A stretch of 45,053 nucleotides of DNA from assembly GCA_002862745.1 (NCBI GenBank), contig PKDX01000021.1, forward strand, positions 100,523-145,575, written 5' to 3'. Both the position numbers and the translations under genes were made by a program. Below the pieces are notes generated by a model that saw only the letters and a program-made list of their open reading frames with translations, was not told where the DNA came from and searched no databases. The DNA comes from Bacteroidota bacterium. GTDB taxonomy: Bacteria > Bacteroidota > Bacteroidia > Chitinophagales > UBA8649. This document shows positions 25,078 through 34,916 of the stretch, piece by piece (the first letter of the stretch is position 1; each line of letters begins with the position of its first letter).

Positions 25078-27570
25078 ATGCGGAGTTTCGTATTTTTTTC
25101 TGCCTTTGTTGCGACACTCTCCTTTAGCACATTCGCTCAGTCTTCTTTGACTGGAACCATACGATTTACAATAGATGAAGTATGTCCCGGGGCTGAAGTA
25201 AAGCTCACAGGACCTCAACAGTTCAGTGCGCTTTCCAATAGCGATGGAACCTATTCGTTCAATGATCTTACCGTTGCAGGAAGGTATATGCTCTCCGCGG
25301 GATTTTTAGGTTATGAAACCTTCTACGAGGAGTTTGAGATTAGCGATCAACAAATCCAGGAGGCTTCCGCAATGGTTATTGACCATGTGTTTGAAGAAGA
25401 CACCGAGATGGATGATATCATTGTCCAAGGCTGGGGAAAAAGTGGAAAACCCTTGGAAGAGGAAATTGTTTCCGTTGATGTAGTCAATACTCAATTGATT
25501 GAGTCCAATGCCATTATCAATGCCTCTGACGCCATTGAAAGAGTTCCTGGAATTGTCATTGTCGATGGACAAATTTCCGTTCGCGGTGGCGGTGGTTATG
25601 CCTACGGAACAGGAAGTCGCGTAACCCTTGTTATCGATGATGTACCCATTTTAACTCCTGAGCGAAACGAGATTCTATGGGATTTTGTACCCTTGGAGAC
25701 CACGGACCAAATTGAAGTTGTTAAAGGCTCATCCTCCGTACAATATGGCTCATCAGCACTCAATGGAATTGTTCATGCAAGAACTCGATGGCCCGAACGA
25801 AACAGCAAGGCTCAAACACGAATTCGAACCTTTTCTACCTTCTACGACAAGGCATACCAGGAAGATTATCGTTCAGCCCAATGGTGGCAAACACCGGATA
25901 CTGGAAATAGCTTTCAAAGCTTTCCTCATTCTGTAGGGTTCTCTTACTACAATGGCAAGCACTATGCGGAACGAAACCTCGATGTAGTCTTTGGTGCTTT
26001 CGCCACGACCGATCAAACCCATATCGTCGAAGAATTTAATCATCGAATCAGAGGGAGTGTGCGGATGCGTTGGACCCCGGAAAAGTTTGATCGCTTCAAT
26101 ATGCAACTCTCGGTATTGTCCATGTATCGACACCGCAGCAACATCTTTATATGGAATGGAGATTCTTCAGAGATTCTAATGCCGCTTGCTAGTTATCGAG
26201 TGCGTTACCAATACGCAATGATTGACCCAGTACTCACCTACTATTTAGGGGAAAAGCGTAATCAAAAACTTCAACTTATCTCTCGATTTTATCTCGATAA
26301 AGCCTTGAACGGAATTGGCAACCGGAATAATGAGTCCTACCAGATTTACAATGACCTTCGATACTTCAATGAGTTTGGCAACATTTTCAGCTTTGTGGGA
26401 GGCATTACGAACCGTCAAATGATTGTTCGTGCCAATGCTCTACGAGGATTCTTTCCTGACGGAACAAATACCTTTAGATATGGTGAGCTATCGGGATATG
26501 GTAATCTAGACATTAAGCTAGATCGCTTGGTAATCAATAGTGGATTTCGTTTTGAGTCCTACATTATCGATGAGCCTACCGCCCAGTTAATCAATGACAC
26601 ATCGATTAATTCAGTTGCTGACACCTTAAACCCTCAAGGTCGTTTTTTATTTTCCAAACCAGTGTTTAGTATTGGGGCCAACTACAGCCTCTCCAAGCGA
26701 AGTAATCTTCGAATAAGCTTTGGACAATCCTTTAGAGTGCCCTCCATTGCAGAGCGCTTTGTAGATCAAACAGTGGAGAATACCTTACGCATCCGCCCCA
26801 ACCCTACGATTCGTCCTGAGGCAGGATTCTCCATGGAGTTTGGCTATAAGTACCATACAACATTTAAAAAGACGCTAAATATCTATGCGGATGCTGCTAT
26901 ATTCTATCAGTCATTTACCGACATGATTGAGTTTCAGTTTGGCGTAGATCCGACTGACACCATCCCCCTCGGCTTTCAAGCAAATAATGTAAATAAGGCT
27001 AGAATCCTAGGCTATGAGCTATCCCTGAGTTCGAGTGGGAAAATCGGGAAAGTCCCTCTTAATGCGCTAATCGGCTACACCTATACGTTTGGCGGTGATG
27101 CCTCAAAAAATGAGGAATATAACCGCCTTGGCCCACTAATTCGCGATGCCTTCGGGGCATATCACATCAGCAATCAAGAACAAGCTGATTTTCAGCAGGT
27201 ACAACGAGAAAATTCCATTCTGTATGGTATTTTAAATTACCGCTGGAGGCACTTACTGAAAGCCGATGTAAATACAGGCTATGGTAAATGGACGGCAGGC
27301 TTTGTCTATCGCTATTACTCCTACTTAGACCGCATCGACGATGTCTTTACATTTGAGTCGTTCTCTTACACCGCTGCCTTAGGACGGTACAGGGAGAATC
27401 GACAGTTTAAAGGAGAGCACTTTCTTGACCTTAAGACGGGGATTAACTTCAATGAGAAAACATCCCTTTCCTTTGTGGCGCAGAATGTGTTTAATCGTTT
27501 TATCGTGATTCGACCTGGGAAGGCTAATCCCCCAAGAACATACACCCTGCAGGTAACCTTCGAATTCTAG
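25078..27570 (+). CDS. TonB-dependent receptor with carboxypeptidase-like N-terminal domain
   Basis: An outer-membrane receptor of about 830 residues. From the ATG at 25078 it starts with a clean signal peptide (MRSFVFFSAFVATLSFSTFAQ), then a carboxypeptidase-regulatory-like domain (~25-105), a plug domain with ERVPGIVIVDGQISVRGGGG and VVKGSSSVQYGSSALNGIV, and a large barrel ending VTFEF. In-frame ATGs at 24991, 25048 and 25063 would add up to 29 residues ahead of the signal peptide; the -7 box at 25029-25036 excludes the first. The ligand is unknown. No SusD-like or DUF4249 partner follows, unlike the other receptor in this window. An 8-bp stem hairpin follows its stop. Confidence 0.9.
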   Translation: MRSFVFFSAFVATLSFSTFAQSSLTGTIRFTIDEVCPGAEVKLTGPQQFSALSNSDGTYSFNDLTVAGRYMLSAGFLGYETFYEEFEISDQQIQEASAMVIDHVFEEDTEMDDIIVQGWGKSGKPLEEEIVSVDVVNTQLIESNAIINASDAIERVPGIVIVDGQISVRGGGGYAYGTGSRVTLVIDDVPILTPERNEILWDFVPLETTDQIEVVKGSSSVQYGSSALNGIVHARTRWPERNSKAQTRIRTFSTFYDKAYQEDYRSAQWWQTPDTGNSFQSFPHSVGFSYYNGKHYAERNLDVVFGAFATTDQTHIVEEFNHRIRGSVRMRWTPEKFDRFNMQLSVLSMYRHRSNIFIWNGDSSEILMPLASYRVRYQYAMIDPVLTYYLGEKRNQKLQLISRFYLDKALNGIGNRNNESYQIYNDLRYFNEFGNIFSFVGGITNRQMIVRANALRGFFPDGTNTFRYGELSGYGNLDIKLDRLVINSGFRFESYIIDEPTAQLINDTSINSVADTLNPQGRFLFSKPVFSIGANYSLSKRSNLRISFGQSFRVPSIAERFVDQTVENTLRIRPNPTIRPEAGFSMEFGYKYHTTFKKTLNIYADAAIFYQSFTDMIEFQFGVDPTDTIPLGFQANNVNKARILGYELSLSSSGKIGKVPLNALIGYTYTFGGDASKNEEYNRLGPLIRDAFGAYHISNQEQADFQQVQRENSILYGILNYRWRHLLKADVNTGYGKWTAGFVYRYYSYLDRIDDVFTFESFSYTAALGRYRENRQFKGEHFLDLKTGINFNEKTSLSFVAQNVFNRFIVIRPGKANPPRTYTLQVTFEF

Positions 27571-27593
27571 GAAATTGTGTACAAGACATGTGA

Positions 27594-27615
27594 ATAGCAT
27601 GGTTTTTCATGCTAT
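27594..27615 (+). terminator. Hairpin after the TonB receptor gene
   Basis: ATAGCATG (27594-27601) and CATGCTAT (27608-27615) form a perfect 8-bp stem with a GTTTTT loop, 24 nt after the receptor stop. It is followed by ATTTAAAAGG rather than a T-run, so it is a weak terminator at best. It could instead stabilise the transcript end or lie in the leader of the next gene. Confidence 0.4.
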
Positions 27616-27645
27616 ATTTAAAAGGAACCAAAATATCTTCGAAAC

Positions 27646-28482
27646 ATGTCAACTTTTGGAATGAGTTTGAGAGCTTCTGCTTTCACTTTTCTAGTATGCA
27701 TCACGTCCGCCTTGCATGCACAAAAAATAGAGCAGCCCAACCAAGCACCCGGCTACAAACCCATTGAAGAAGCTAAGAATAATTGGACGAGTCTTCTCGG
27801 ACATTGTGGAATAGAAGAAGCAGACTTTGAAACGTTTTGCCCCAATCTTCCATCATGGCAGACCGCATCAGACGAAACCTCTTTAGCCTATGCTATGCAA
27901 ACCTGGGAGCAGCAACATCCTGAGGAGGTTAAAGAATTTTGGGCCATAATGGAAGAAATGGACTGCAATGTAGGTTCAACCTCTCTATATCTGAATCCAG
28001 TCATCAAAAACGCCAAGCATCCTTGGTTGGAATGGGTGTTATCTAGTGGTCTTAATCAAGACGACATAAACCAAATAGCCCCTCATGCTCCTTTCTTTGA
28101 AGAGAAAGAATATAATGCGATGGAATTTGCCATTCGAAGATGGCAAGTTTTATATGGTCATGAATATGAGGCACTCATTAACCATGAAGCAATGATTGCC
28201 ATCAATCCAAACTATTCGGAATATCTCAATGTGCATCAGGTACCTGCCTTTTTGCAAGCCCTTCCTAATTCAACCAAACCTTCGATACAGCAACCTGCCA
28301 CAAATGAAACAGAATTAGCCGAAGAAATTGCACTCCAGTCATGGTACTTCATTTTTGAGCCACAGACATTTCAATCGATTTATGGATTCTATCCAGAATT
28401 CCCAAAAAATTTCGACGAAGAGGTTTTTAGGGAATTTGCCAAACGGACCGCGGCCACGTCAACTAAAGAAATATCCGAGTAA
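27646..28482 (+). CDS. Secreted protein of unknown function with internal ~55-residue repeats
   Basis: I do not recognise the family. The 278-residue product has a signal peptide (ending SALHAQ) and a mature part rich in Glu, Trp, Pro and aromatic residues. Two segments align by eye: residues 47-100 and 127-180. Each starts with a Trp, continues LL/VL...G(I/L)..(D)...P..P, then a helix-like A(M/I)..W and a second helix ending near E(F/L). A third, more degenerate copy may cover ~200-247 (ALQSWYFIFEPQTFQSIYG). No T9SS C-terminal domain, catalytic motif or lipobox is present, so a periplasmic location is likely. The gene ends 20 nt before the giant SprB-repeat gene and is probably co-transcribed with it, suggesting a role tied to that adhesin. 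Confidence 0.7.
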   Translation: MSTFGMSLRASAFTFLVCITSALHAQKIEQPNQAPGYKPIEEAKNNWTSLLGHCGIEEADFETFCPNLPSWQTASDETSLAYAMQTWEQQHPEEVKEFWAIMEEMDCNVGSTSLYLNPVIKNAKHPWLEWVLSSGLNQDDINQIAPHAPFFEEKEYNAMEFAIRRWQVLYGHEYEALINHEAMIAINPNYSEYLNVHQVPAFLQALPNSTKPSIQQPATNETELAEEIALQSWYFIFEPQTFQSIYGFYPEFPKNFDEEVFREFAKRTAATSTKEISE

Positions 28483-28502
28483 ATCAAACCGAACCAAACA
28501 CT

Positions 28503-31500
28503 ATGAAATCAAGAATTATAACTGTCCTTGCACTTACCATAAGCTTGAGCAAAGTTGTTTCTGCACAAACCGTTGGCGACGGATGTATGGATATCACTAT
28601 GGTTGTCGAGCGCTCGTATATATCTGCTTCGGAGGATAATGAATTCTTCGTTCTTGATGGAAATGATGAGCACGTATGGTATTGGTATGGTAGAGATCTT
28701 GGAGATCTCGACGGACAAGATTGGAGGTCGAGCGGATGTATCACCACAGATGGTCTAGGTATTACTCTTGCGGGTTGGTTAGATCATGCGGATCGAACAC
28801 TCTTTACCAACTCTTATGGTGTAAATGGCAGTGCCATTCCATCCGATGTTCCTCAATTTCTCAGTCTTCGAGGGCGATATTGGGGAGATGATTGTGGTAC
28901 CGGTAGTGTATGTGATTACAATGATAACTCATTTACCTGCCTTTTTTCTCCCGATGAACGTTATCGCGATGAAGTGTATTCCAACAGCATAAATTATCGG
29001 GCAATTGGTCCGCCAAACTCAAACAATTTAAGTCAATATATAGCCGGAGGAAGTGCTGCACCAGGAGCAGAAATTCGTACTCGTTGGACTTCACCTCGTC
29101 CTAGTTCCATACTCGCGAGTCCTCAGACTGCATGTTCAGGAGAAGTTGTCACACTCTACGCTGACGGCGCTGTGCAAGGAGGAGACTATGATTGGTACGA
29201 AGTAAATAGTGGTAGTGAAGTATTAATTGGAAGTGGCCAAAGTATCCTCGTAAGTCCAACTGTCCTCACAACCTACCGCGTATACACAACCAATGGAGGA
29301 ATACGATCAAATTGCTATCAAGAAATCGATGTAAACGTAGTAGGGTGTTCTCCCAATTGTCATACGGAAATTGCCCAGCTTCCTAGCGTTCAAAGCGTCG
29401 ACGGCAGTGCGCAAAACTTGATTCCGGTCACCTTTAATACCCAAAACTCTGGATTTGCCAATAACAGTCTTATTACTGACGTCGATGTGACGGTAACGTG
29501 GACTAAAACTGATGGTTCTTGTAGCTCTCAATCCAGTGGCAATGCTTTTCATGCCGAAACATTTATGGAATTGAGAGGACCATCTACCGCATGTTCCAAC
29601 ACAAGTTTGGTGGATGGAGACTTTTCTGGCGGTGCGGACATTCCGACAATTACCACCACATTTGATGAATCATCCTCAAACATTGTCGCGGGAACCCCGA
29701 CATCGACCACCTATAATCCAAGCGGAAATCTTGACAACTGCATAGGGGGCTCTCCCTTTGGACCTTGGTCGCTTTGGATTGGAGATAATGTTTCTTCTGA
29801 TCCACTATGCGTGAGTGCCTATCAAGTCGAAGTATGCGCTTGTGACCAACCCACCAATCCAACAGCTGCTACAGCAAGCCCTAACCGGGTGTGTTCGAAC
29901 GATCCAGGCTCGATTACATTAGTTGCAACTGGTGGAAGCGGAGAGGAAGTTCATTGGTTTAGTGGAGCATGTGCTTCTTCAGGACCTATTGCTATCGCAC
30001 TCAATGGTGATCCGATTTCGATTCCATCCCCGACGAGTACAACAACCTACTTTGCCCGTTGGTATTCAGGAGGCGTCTGTGGTTATTCCAGTGCATGCAT
30101 GCCGGTAACTGTAGTGGTTGACCAACCCTCTGTACCTGGAGACATTTTTGGAAGCCAAAGCGTCTTATGTCAGGGAGATGATCCACTTCCACTCGCCTTG
30201 ATTGGTAGTGTAGGTGTTGTTGATTTTTGGGAGGTGTCCACCGATGGAGGCGCATCGTATGCCCCATTAGCAGGAACATCAGGTAGTGCTGCCTATGACC
30301 CACCAGTAATATTGAGTGGGGGACTGTACAATTATCGTGTGCAGGTTTCCAACGGTGCGTGCGCCCCGCAAACCACACTACCCTATTCCATAAATATCAA
30401 TCCGCAACCTTCTTATGTAACTATAGAAATTCAGGATCCTGTAATCTGTACGGGAGAAACTACGGCCCTAGGGCTTATATCTCCTATCGGAAGTATTCAA
30501 TGGGAGATGTCGACCGACAATGTAAATTTCAGTCCCCTCAGCAATGAGACAAACTCTGTACTTCTCACACCGGTACTAACCAATACTAGCGCAAGTGACT
30601 CTACATACTATTTCAGAGCCACGTTGGGAAATGCTCCTTGTAATTCAATAACTACATCTACCAAATCCGTTACGGTCACTGCTAATCCTGTGGCAGGAGC
30701 AATATCCGCTGATCAAACGATTTGCGAAGGAGATCTTCCGAGTGCCGTGAGTGTATCCGGGACGCTAGGGAGTATTGAGTTTTGGGAAATTGATACAAAT
30801 GCATCCTTCACAAATCCTGTGGCCTTCGGAAGTGGACTGAGTTCTGTAAGTGGCTCATCCCTGGGTGCCCTTATACAGACCTCTTATGTGCGTGTTATTA
30901 CTGCAAATGGGGTCTGCTCAACTGATACTTCGGGAACCTTGACCATCAATGTCATAACACCTCCAATGAATACAATTGCCCTAGGAGACACAATCTGCAC
31001 AGGGGCTATTCCAGGAATTTTAGTGGGAGACCTGCCAAGTTTTGGAACAGGAACATATACCTATCTGTGGCAGGCAAAACCCATGTCCTCTTCAGTATTT
31101 ACCGATATTCCAAATTCAGACACTAAGGATCTAGACATGTCCTCTTATTCTACGAATACAGTATTCAGGAGAGTGGTCACAAGTGGACCTTGTACGGTCA
31201 TTAGCAACGAAGCCTATCTCGCCTTTAATCCTGTGCCGAGCATTAGCGTCGTTACCAGTACGGATGTCGACTGTAATGGTAATAGTTCTGGTAGTATTTC
31301 TGTCGCTGCAGTCAATGCCATACTCTACTCCATTGATGACGGTGTGACGTATCAAAATAGTCCTAATTTTAGTGGATTAGCCGCTGGTAGCTATGATGTC
31401 GTTGTTGAAAATATTGGTGGATGTCCTGCAAGTTATGCCTTAAATCCTGTGGTTATTAATGAACCTAACGCGCTTAGCGGCACAAGTACAAGCACCAATC

Positions 31501-34500
31501 CAAGCTGTGCAACTTCTGTAAACGGAAGTATCACGGTTTCAGCAAATGGAGGAACAGGACCTTACCAGTACTCCCTCAATGGAAATGCCTATCAGCCAAG
31601 TGCGACATTTAATGGCTTAGTTGCAGGAAACTACTCCATTGAGATTATCGATAGTCGTGGATGTACCTTCCAACTTTTAGATACCCTCTTTGATGCGTAC
31701 GGACTTGTTGTTAGCGTTGATTCAGTTGGAAATGCTTCTTGTGCTGGCCAAGTCAATGGGAGTGTTCAGCTCTCCGTAAGTGGAGGAGTTGCACCCTACT
31801 CCTTCTCACTAGATGGCGGAGTAACCGTGCAATCTGATTCGCTCTTTACCGGGCTTAATGCCGGAGTGTATAATATCCTTGTTGAAGATATTAATGGATG
31901 TTCCTCTACAACAGTGGTTTCGATAGGAACAGGTAGTCCTCTCGTAGTAATGATAGACTCAGTCAAGTTTCCATCATGCTTTGGATTCTCCGACGGAGAG
32001 GCCTATCCTGTTATTATGAATGGAACAGCACCCTATTCTTATAATTGGTCGGATGGAAGCTCCAGTGATACGCTTCTAGGAGTGACTTCAGGGGTTTACA
32101 ATCTAATTGTCACAGATGCCAATGGATGTAATGGCAATGCATCTACCACCTTATCGCACCCCTCACCACTTATCGTTTCGCTCAACAATAAAGTAGATGT
32201 TGATTGTTACAACGATAGTACAGGTAGCGCTGATGTGAATGTGGCTGGAGGTAGTCCTACCTACAGCTATGCTTGGGATTTAGCTGGGAGTGTTATCGCC
32301 AATACAGAAGATATTAGCAATTTGTTATCAGGCAGCTATCTATTTACGGCCACGGACGCCAACGGTTGCCAAACCTCATTACCTGTGCTGATAAACCAAC
32401 CCTCAAATCCCTTTATCATTAATACCACTGCGACGGATGCAAGCTGCGCTATGAGCTCGGATGGAAGTATCTCAATAGTTGGTTCCGGAGGAACATCACC
32501 CTATCAGTTTGCGTTATCACCCAATCCCTACCAGGCAAGTGGGAGCTTCGCAGGCCTTGATACTGGAACATACACTGTGAATGCCATCGATGCTAATGGA
32601 TGTTTTACCACACGTGATGAAACCATAAACCCTGCTTACGCTCTAAATCTTGTCTTAGATACAGCTGTAGGCATATCATGTGCAGGATTTACCGATGGAC
32701 AAATTATCGTTACCGCTACAGGAGGAGCAGGCCCCTATACCTATTCTATCGATGGGGGAATTACTTCCCAAAGTACCGGAGTCTTCTCTGGGCTTACTCC
32801 GGGTCATTATACCGTAACCGTAGAAGATCCTGAGGCGTGCTTGGCTTCGGTAACAGCATTTGTGGATGATGCGACTCCTGTTCAAGTAGTTATTGATTCC
32901 TTAGCCAATCCACTGTGCTATAACAGTGCAGATGGAAAGATTCATATCACAGCAATAGGAGGAAATGCTCCTTACACATACTCATGGTCGAATGGCAGTA
33001 TAGCAGAAGATCAAATAGCCATTCCTTTTGGAACCTATACCGTGGTCGCTCGAGACATCAACGGTTGCGAGGCCTCCAATTCAGCTACCTTGTATAATCC
33101 TTCTGAACTAACCGGGTATATCTCAAGTATCGATGATGTGCTGTGTTTCGGAGATTCCTCCGCATCTATTGATTTCTCAGTCAATGGAGGAACAGGACCG
33201 TACCTTTTTGACTGGACTAGCAATAATGGTTATGTCGCCTTTAGTGAGGACTTAATTAGCATTCCAGTTGGCGAATACTATATCCGCGTAACAGATGCCC
33301 ATGGCTGTACGCTCGATGATACCGCCATAATCAATGGTCCAACCTCCGCATTGATTGGCTCCATGTCTACTACTGATGTATTGTGCTATGGAGATCAAAC
33401 GGGAAGTGCTCAAGCCACAGTTGGCGGTGGTACTACTCCATACAGTTATCAATGGTCGAGTCAAAGCACAGGAAGTAGTTTGGTTGACAACCTTGGGGCT
33501 GGAGTTATCAATGTATTAGTAATTGATAGGAATGGCTGTCTTCTACCTCTTTCTGGTCTAGTAAATCAGCCCAGCGCTCCACTTGATGCTAGTATTTTGA
33601 ACTCAACGGATGTTGTCTGTTTTGGTCAGGCAGATGGAAGTATTGATGCCTTGGTTTCCGGAGGTACTTTACCCTATCAAATCAGCTGGACCAATGGGCA
33701 AAACAACCAAAATTCAATAACAGGATTAGGGCCTGACACCTACACTATTTACGTTATCGATGACAATAACTGCGCAGATAGTGCAACGGCCACAATCAAC
33801 GAGCCAGATTCACTGGCAGTTTCTATCTCAGGAACCTCACCCTCATGTTTTGGCAGTGATGATGGAATTGCTGTTGCCCAAGTTGGTGGTGGAATTTCAC
33901 CCTATACGTTAACATGGAATCATGGGGTCAATGGACTTATTGCCAATAATCTATCGGGAGACTCAACATATGTAGCCATTGCTACGGATGCTAATGGTTG
34001 TTTGGCCGAGGACTCGATCTATCTGAGTGAACCGGATTCTATTGAACTCATATTTACCACTGAAGGTGCAACCTGTCTCAATGGTAATGATGGTGTGGTC
34101 ACGGTTTCCGCTAGTGGCGGAACAGGACCTTTTATCTATGAACTCAATGGGTTTGCTCAAGATGATTCCATCTTTACAGATTTGGGACCTGGAGTGTACA
34201 CGGTGTATGTAGAAGATGTTTTCCGTTGCACGGAATACGGAACATTCACCATTGATCCTCTATCTACCCTTTCCATAGAAATGTATGGTACCAATACCTC
34301 AGGAGAAACACGCACAGATGTAGTCACCGCTGTCCGCGGCGAGCAAATCAACCTCGGTGTCAATCTCTTTACGCCAAGTGGTGTAGTTACATCCTATGTT
34401 TGGGATCCAGCAGGAGAAGGACAAGAGGGAGCCATCGATACGGCTGCTTGTCTTGATGCCGCTTCTTGCTCGAATCCGTTTATCATAGCTACAGAAGATG

Positions 34501-34904
34501 ATATGCTAAGCGTAGTAGTCTTTGAAGATGGTTGTCCATTTTACGACACATTGGAGCTTGTCGTAAATGAAGAAGCATTGGCCTACATACCCACTGCATT
34601 CAGTCCAGGAAACGCAGATGGCCGCTGTCTTAATGAATACTTTGAATACAATATTCAAGGTTGTTTAACAAGCCATGTAACCATTTATGATCGATGGGGT
34701 AATAAAGTATTTGAAAACAAAGCACAAGAGAATGGTCCATCAGATCCTGATGCCTTGGACTGCGATAATCCAAGAAATGCATGGGATGGAAGCTATCCAA
34801 ATGGAACAATGGCTTCCGTTGGAAGTTATGCCTACACGATTGAAGTAAATTACTTTGATGGGAGTAGTGAAACCCTCAAAGGAACCATTACCTTAGTGCG
34901 CTAG
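28503..34904 (+). CDS. Giant SprB-repeat surface protein with gliding-motility-associated C-terminal domain
   Basis: A 2133-residue secreted protein. It has a signal peptide (MKSRIITVLALTISLSKVVSAQ), a cysteine-containing N-terminal region (~22-200), an Ig-like segment (~205-280), a P-domain-like beta region (~285-445) and further Ig-like segments (~450-910). Thirteen tandem SprB-type repeats follow (~916-1923), each with a first Cys near position 10, GG.PY near 26-30 and a second Cys near 62-65. The end is a type B T9SS / gliding-motility-associated domain (YIPTAFSPGN..., VTIYDRWGNKVFEN, WDG, GSYAYTIEV). SprB of Flavobacterium is a mobile gliding adhesin; this protein is shorter, and whether it moves or simply adheres is unknown. 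It lies in a plus-strand set with the preceding unknown gene and the following ALDH gene. Confidence 0.93.
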   Translation: MKSRIITVLALTISLSKVVSAQTVGDGCMDITMVVERSYISASEDNEFFVLDGNDEHVWYWYGRDLGDLDGQDWRSSGCITTDGLGITLAGWLDHADRTLFTNSYGVNGSAIPSDVPQFLSLRGRYWGDDCGTGSVCDYNDNSFTCLFSPDERYRDEVYSNSINYRAIGPPNSNNLSQYIAGGSAAPGAEIRTRWTSPRPSSILASPQTACSGEVVTLYADGAVQGGDYDWYEVNSGSEVLIGSGQSILVSPTVLTTYRVYTTNGGIRSNCYQEIDVNVVGCSPNCHTEIAQLPSVQSVDGSAQNLIPVTFNTQNSGFANNSLITDVDVTVTWTKTDGSCSSQSSGNAFHAETFMELRGPSTACSNTSLVDGDFSGGADIPTITTTFDESSSNIVAGTPTSTTYNPSGNLDNCIGGSPFGPWSLWIGDNVSSDPLCVSAYQVEVCACDQPTNPTAATASPNRVCSNDPGSITLVATGGSGEEVHWFSGACASSGPIAIALNGDPISIPSPTSTTTYFARWYSGGVCGYSSACMPVTVVVDQPSVPGDIFGSQSVLCQGDDPLPLALIGSVGVVDFWEVSTDGGASYAPLAGTSGSAAYDPPVILSGGLYNYRVQVSNGACAPQTTLPYSININPQPSYVTIEIQDPVICTGETTALGLISPIGSIQWEMSTDNVNFSPLSNETNSVLLTPVLTNTSASDSTYYFRATLGNAPCNSITTSTKSVTVTANPVAGAISADQTICEGDLPSAVSVSGTLGSIEFWEIDTNASFTNPVAFGSGLSSVSGSSLGALIQTSYVRVITANGVCSTDTSGTLTINVITPPMNTIALGDTICTGAIPGILVGDLPSFGTGTYTYLWQAKPMSSSVFTDIPNSDTKDLDMSSYSTNTVFRRVVTSGPCTVISNEAYLAFNPVPSISVVTSTDVDCNGNSSGSISVAAVNAILYSIDDGVTYQNSPNFSGLAAGSYDVVVENIGGCPASYALNPVVINEPNALSGTSTSTNPSCATSVNGSITVSANGGTGPYQYSLNGNAYQPSATFNGLVAGNYSIEIIDSRGCTFQLLDTLFDAYGLVVSVDSVGNASCAGQVNGSVQLSVSGGVAPYSFSLDGGVTVQSDSLFTGLNAGVYNILVEDINGCSSTTVVSIGTGSPLVVMIDSVKFPSCFGFSDGEAYPVIMNGTAPYSYNWSDGSSSDTLLGVTSGVYNLIVTDANGCNGNASTTLSHPSPLIVSLNNKVDVDCYNDSTGSADVNVAGGSPTYSYAWDLAGSVIANTEDISNLLSGSYLFTATDANGCQTSLPVLINQPSNPFIINTTATDASCAMSSDGSISIVGSGGTSPYQFALSPNPYQASGSFAGLDTGTYTVNAIDANGCFTTRDETINPAYALNLVLDTAVGISCAGFTDGQIIVTATGGAGPYTYSIDGGITSQSTGVFSGLTPGHYTVTVEDPEACLASVTAFVDDATPVQVVIDSLANPLCYNSADGKIHITAIGGNAPYTYSWSNGSIAEDQIAIPFGTYTVVARDINGCEASNSATLYNPSELTGYISSIDDVLCFGDSSASIDFSVNGGTGPYLFDWTSNNGYVAFSEDLISIPVGEYYIRVTDAHGCTLDDTAIINGPTSALIGSMSTTDVLCYGDQTGSAQATVGGGTTPYSYQWSSQSTGSSLVDNLGAGVINVLVIDRNGCLLPLSGLVNQPSAPLDASILNSTDVVCFGQADGSIDALVSGGTLPYQISWTNGQNNQNSITGLGPDTYTIYVIDDNNCADSATATINEPDSLAVSISGTSPSCFGSDDGIAVAQVGGGISPYTLTWNHGVNGLIANNLSGDSTYVAIATDANGCLAEDSIYLSEPDSIELIFTTEGATCLNGNDGVVTVSASGGTGPFIYELNGFAQDDSIFTDLGPGVYTVYVEDVFRCTEYGTFTIDPLSTLSIEMYGTNTSGETRTDVVTAVRGEQINLGVNLFTPSGVVTSYVWDPAGEGQEGAIDTAACLDAASCSNPFIIATEDDMLSVVVFEDGCPFYDTLELVVNEEALAYIPTAFSPGNADGRCLNEYFEYNIQGCLTSHVTIYDRWGNKVFENKAQENGPSDPDALDCDNPRNAWDGSYPNGTMASVGSYAYTIEVNYFDGSSETLKGTITLVR
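31248..34271 (+). repeat. Thirteen tandem SprB-type repeats (about 233 bp each)
   Basis: In-frame protein repeats of 76-81 residues. Each has a first Cys followed by a (D/N)G(S/x)I-like strand, GG..PY.(Y/F), then either an S(L/I)(D/N)G type or a (N/S/D)W type strand, G.Y...V.D..GC and a hydrophobic linker. Copies 2-5 and 6-9 are matched sets of identical total length. The paired cysteines suggest one disulfide per repeat. Confidence 0.9.
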
Positions 34905-34916
34905 AAAGTACACACT

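Noticed and set aside
28328-28639. 103-codon frame bridging the unknown gene and the SprB-like gene
   Set aside because: It overlaps two genes with clear starts, signal peptides and normal spacing; no coding character of its own.
31248-34271. Regular repeats as a possible CRISPR array
   Set aside because: The period is about 233 bp, in frame and diverged at DNA level, with no short identical direct repeats or spacers; these are protein SprB repeats.
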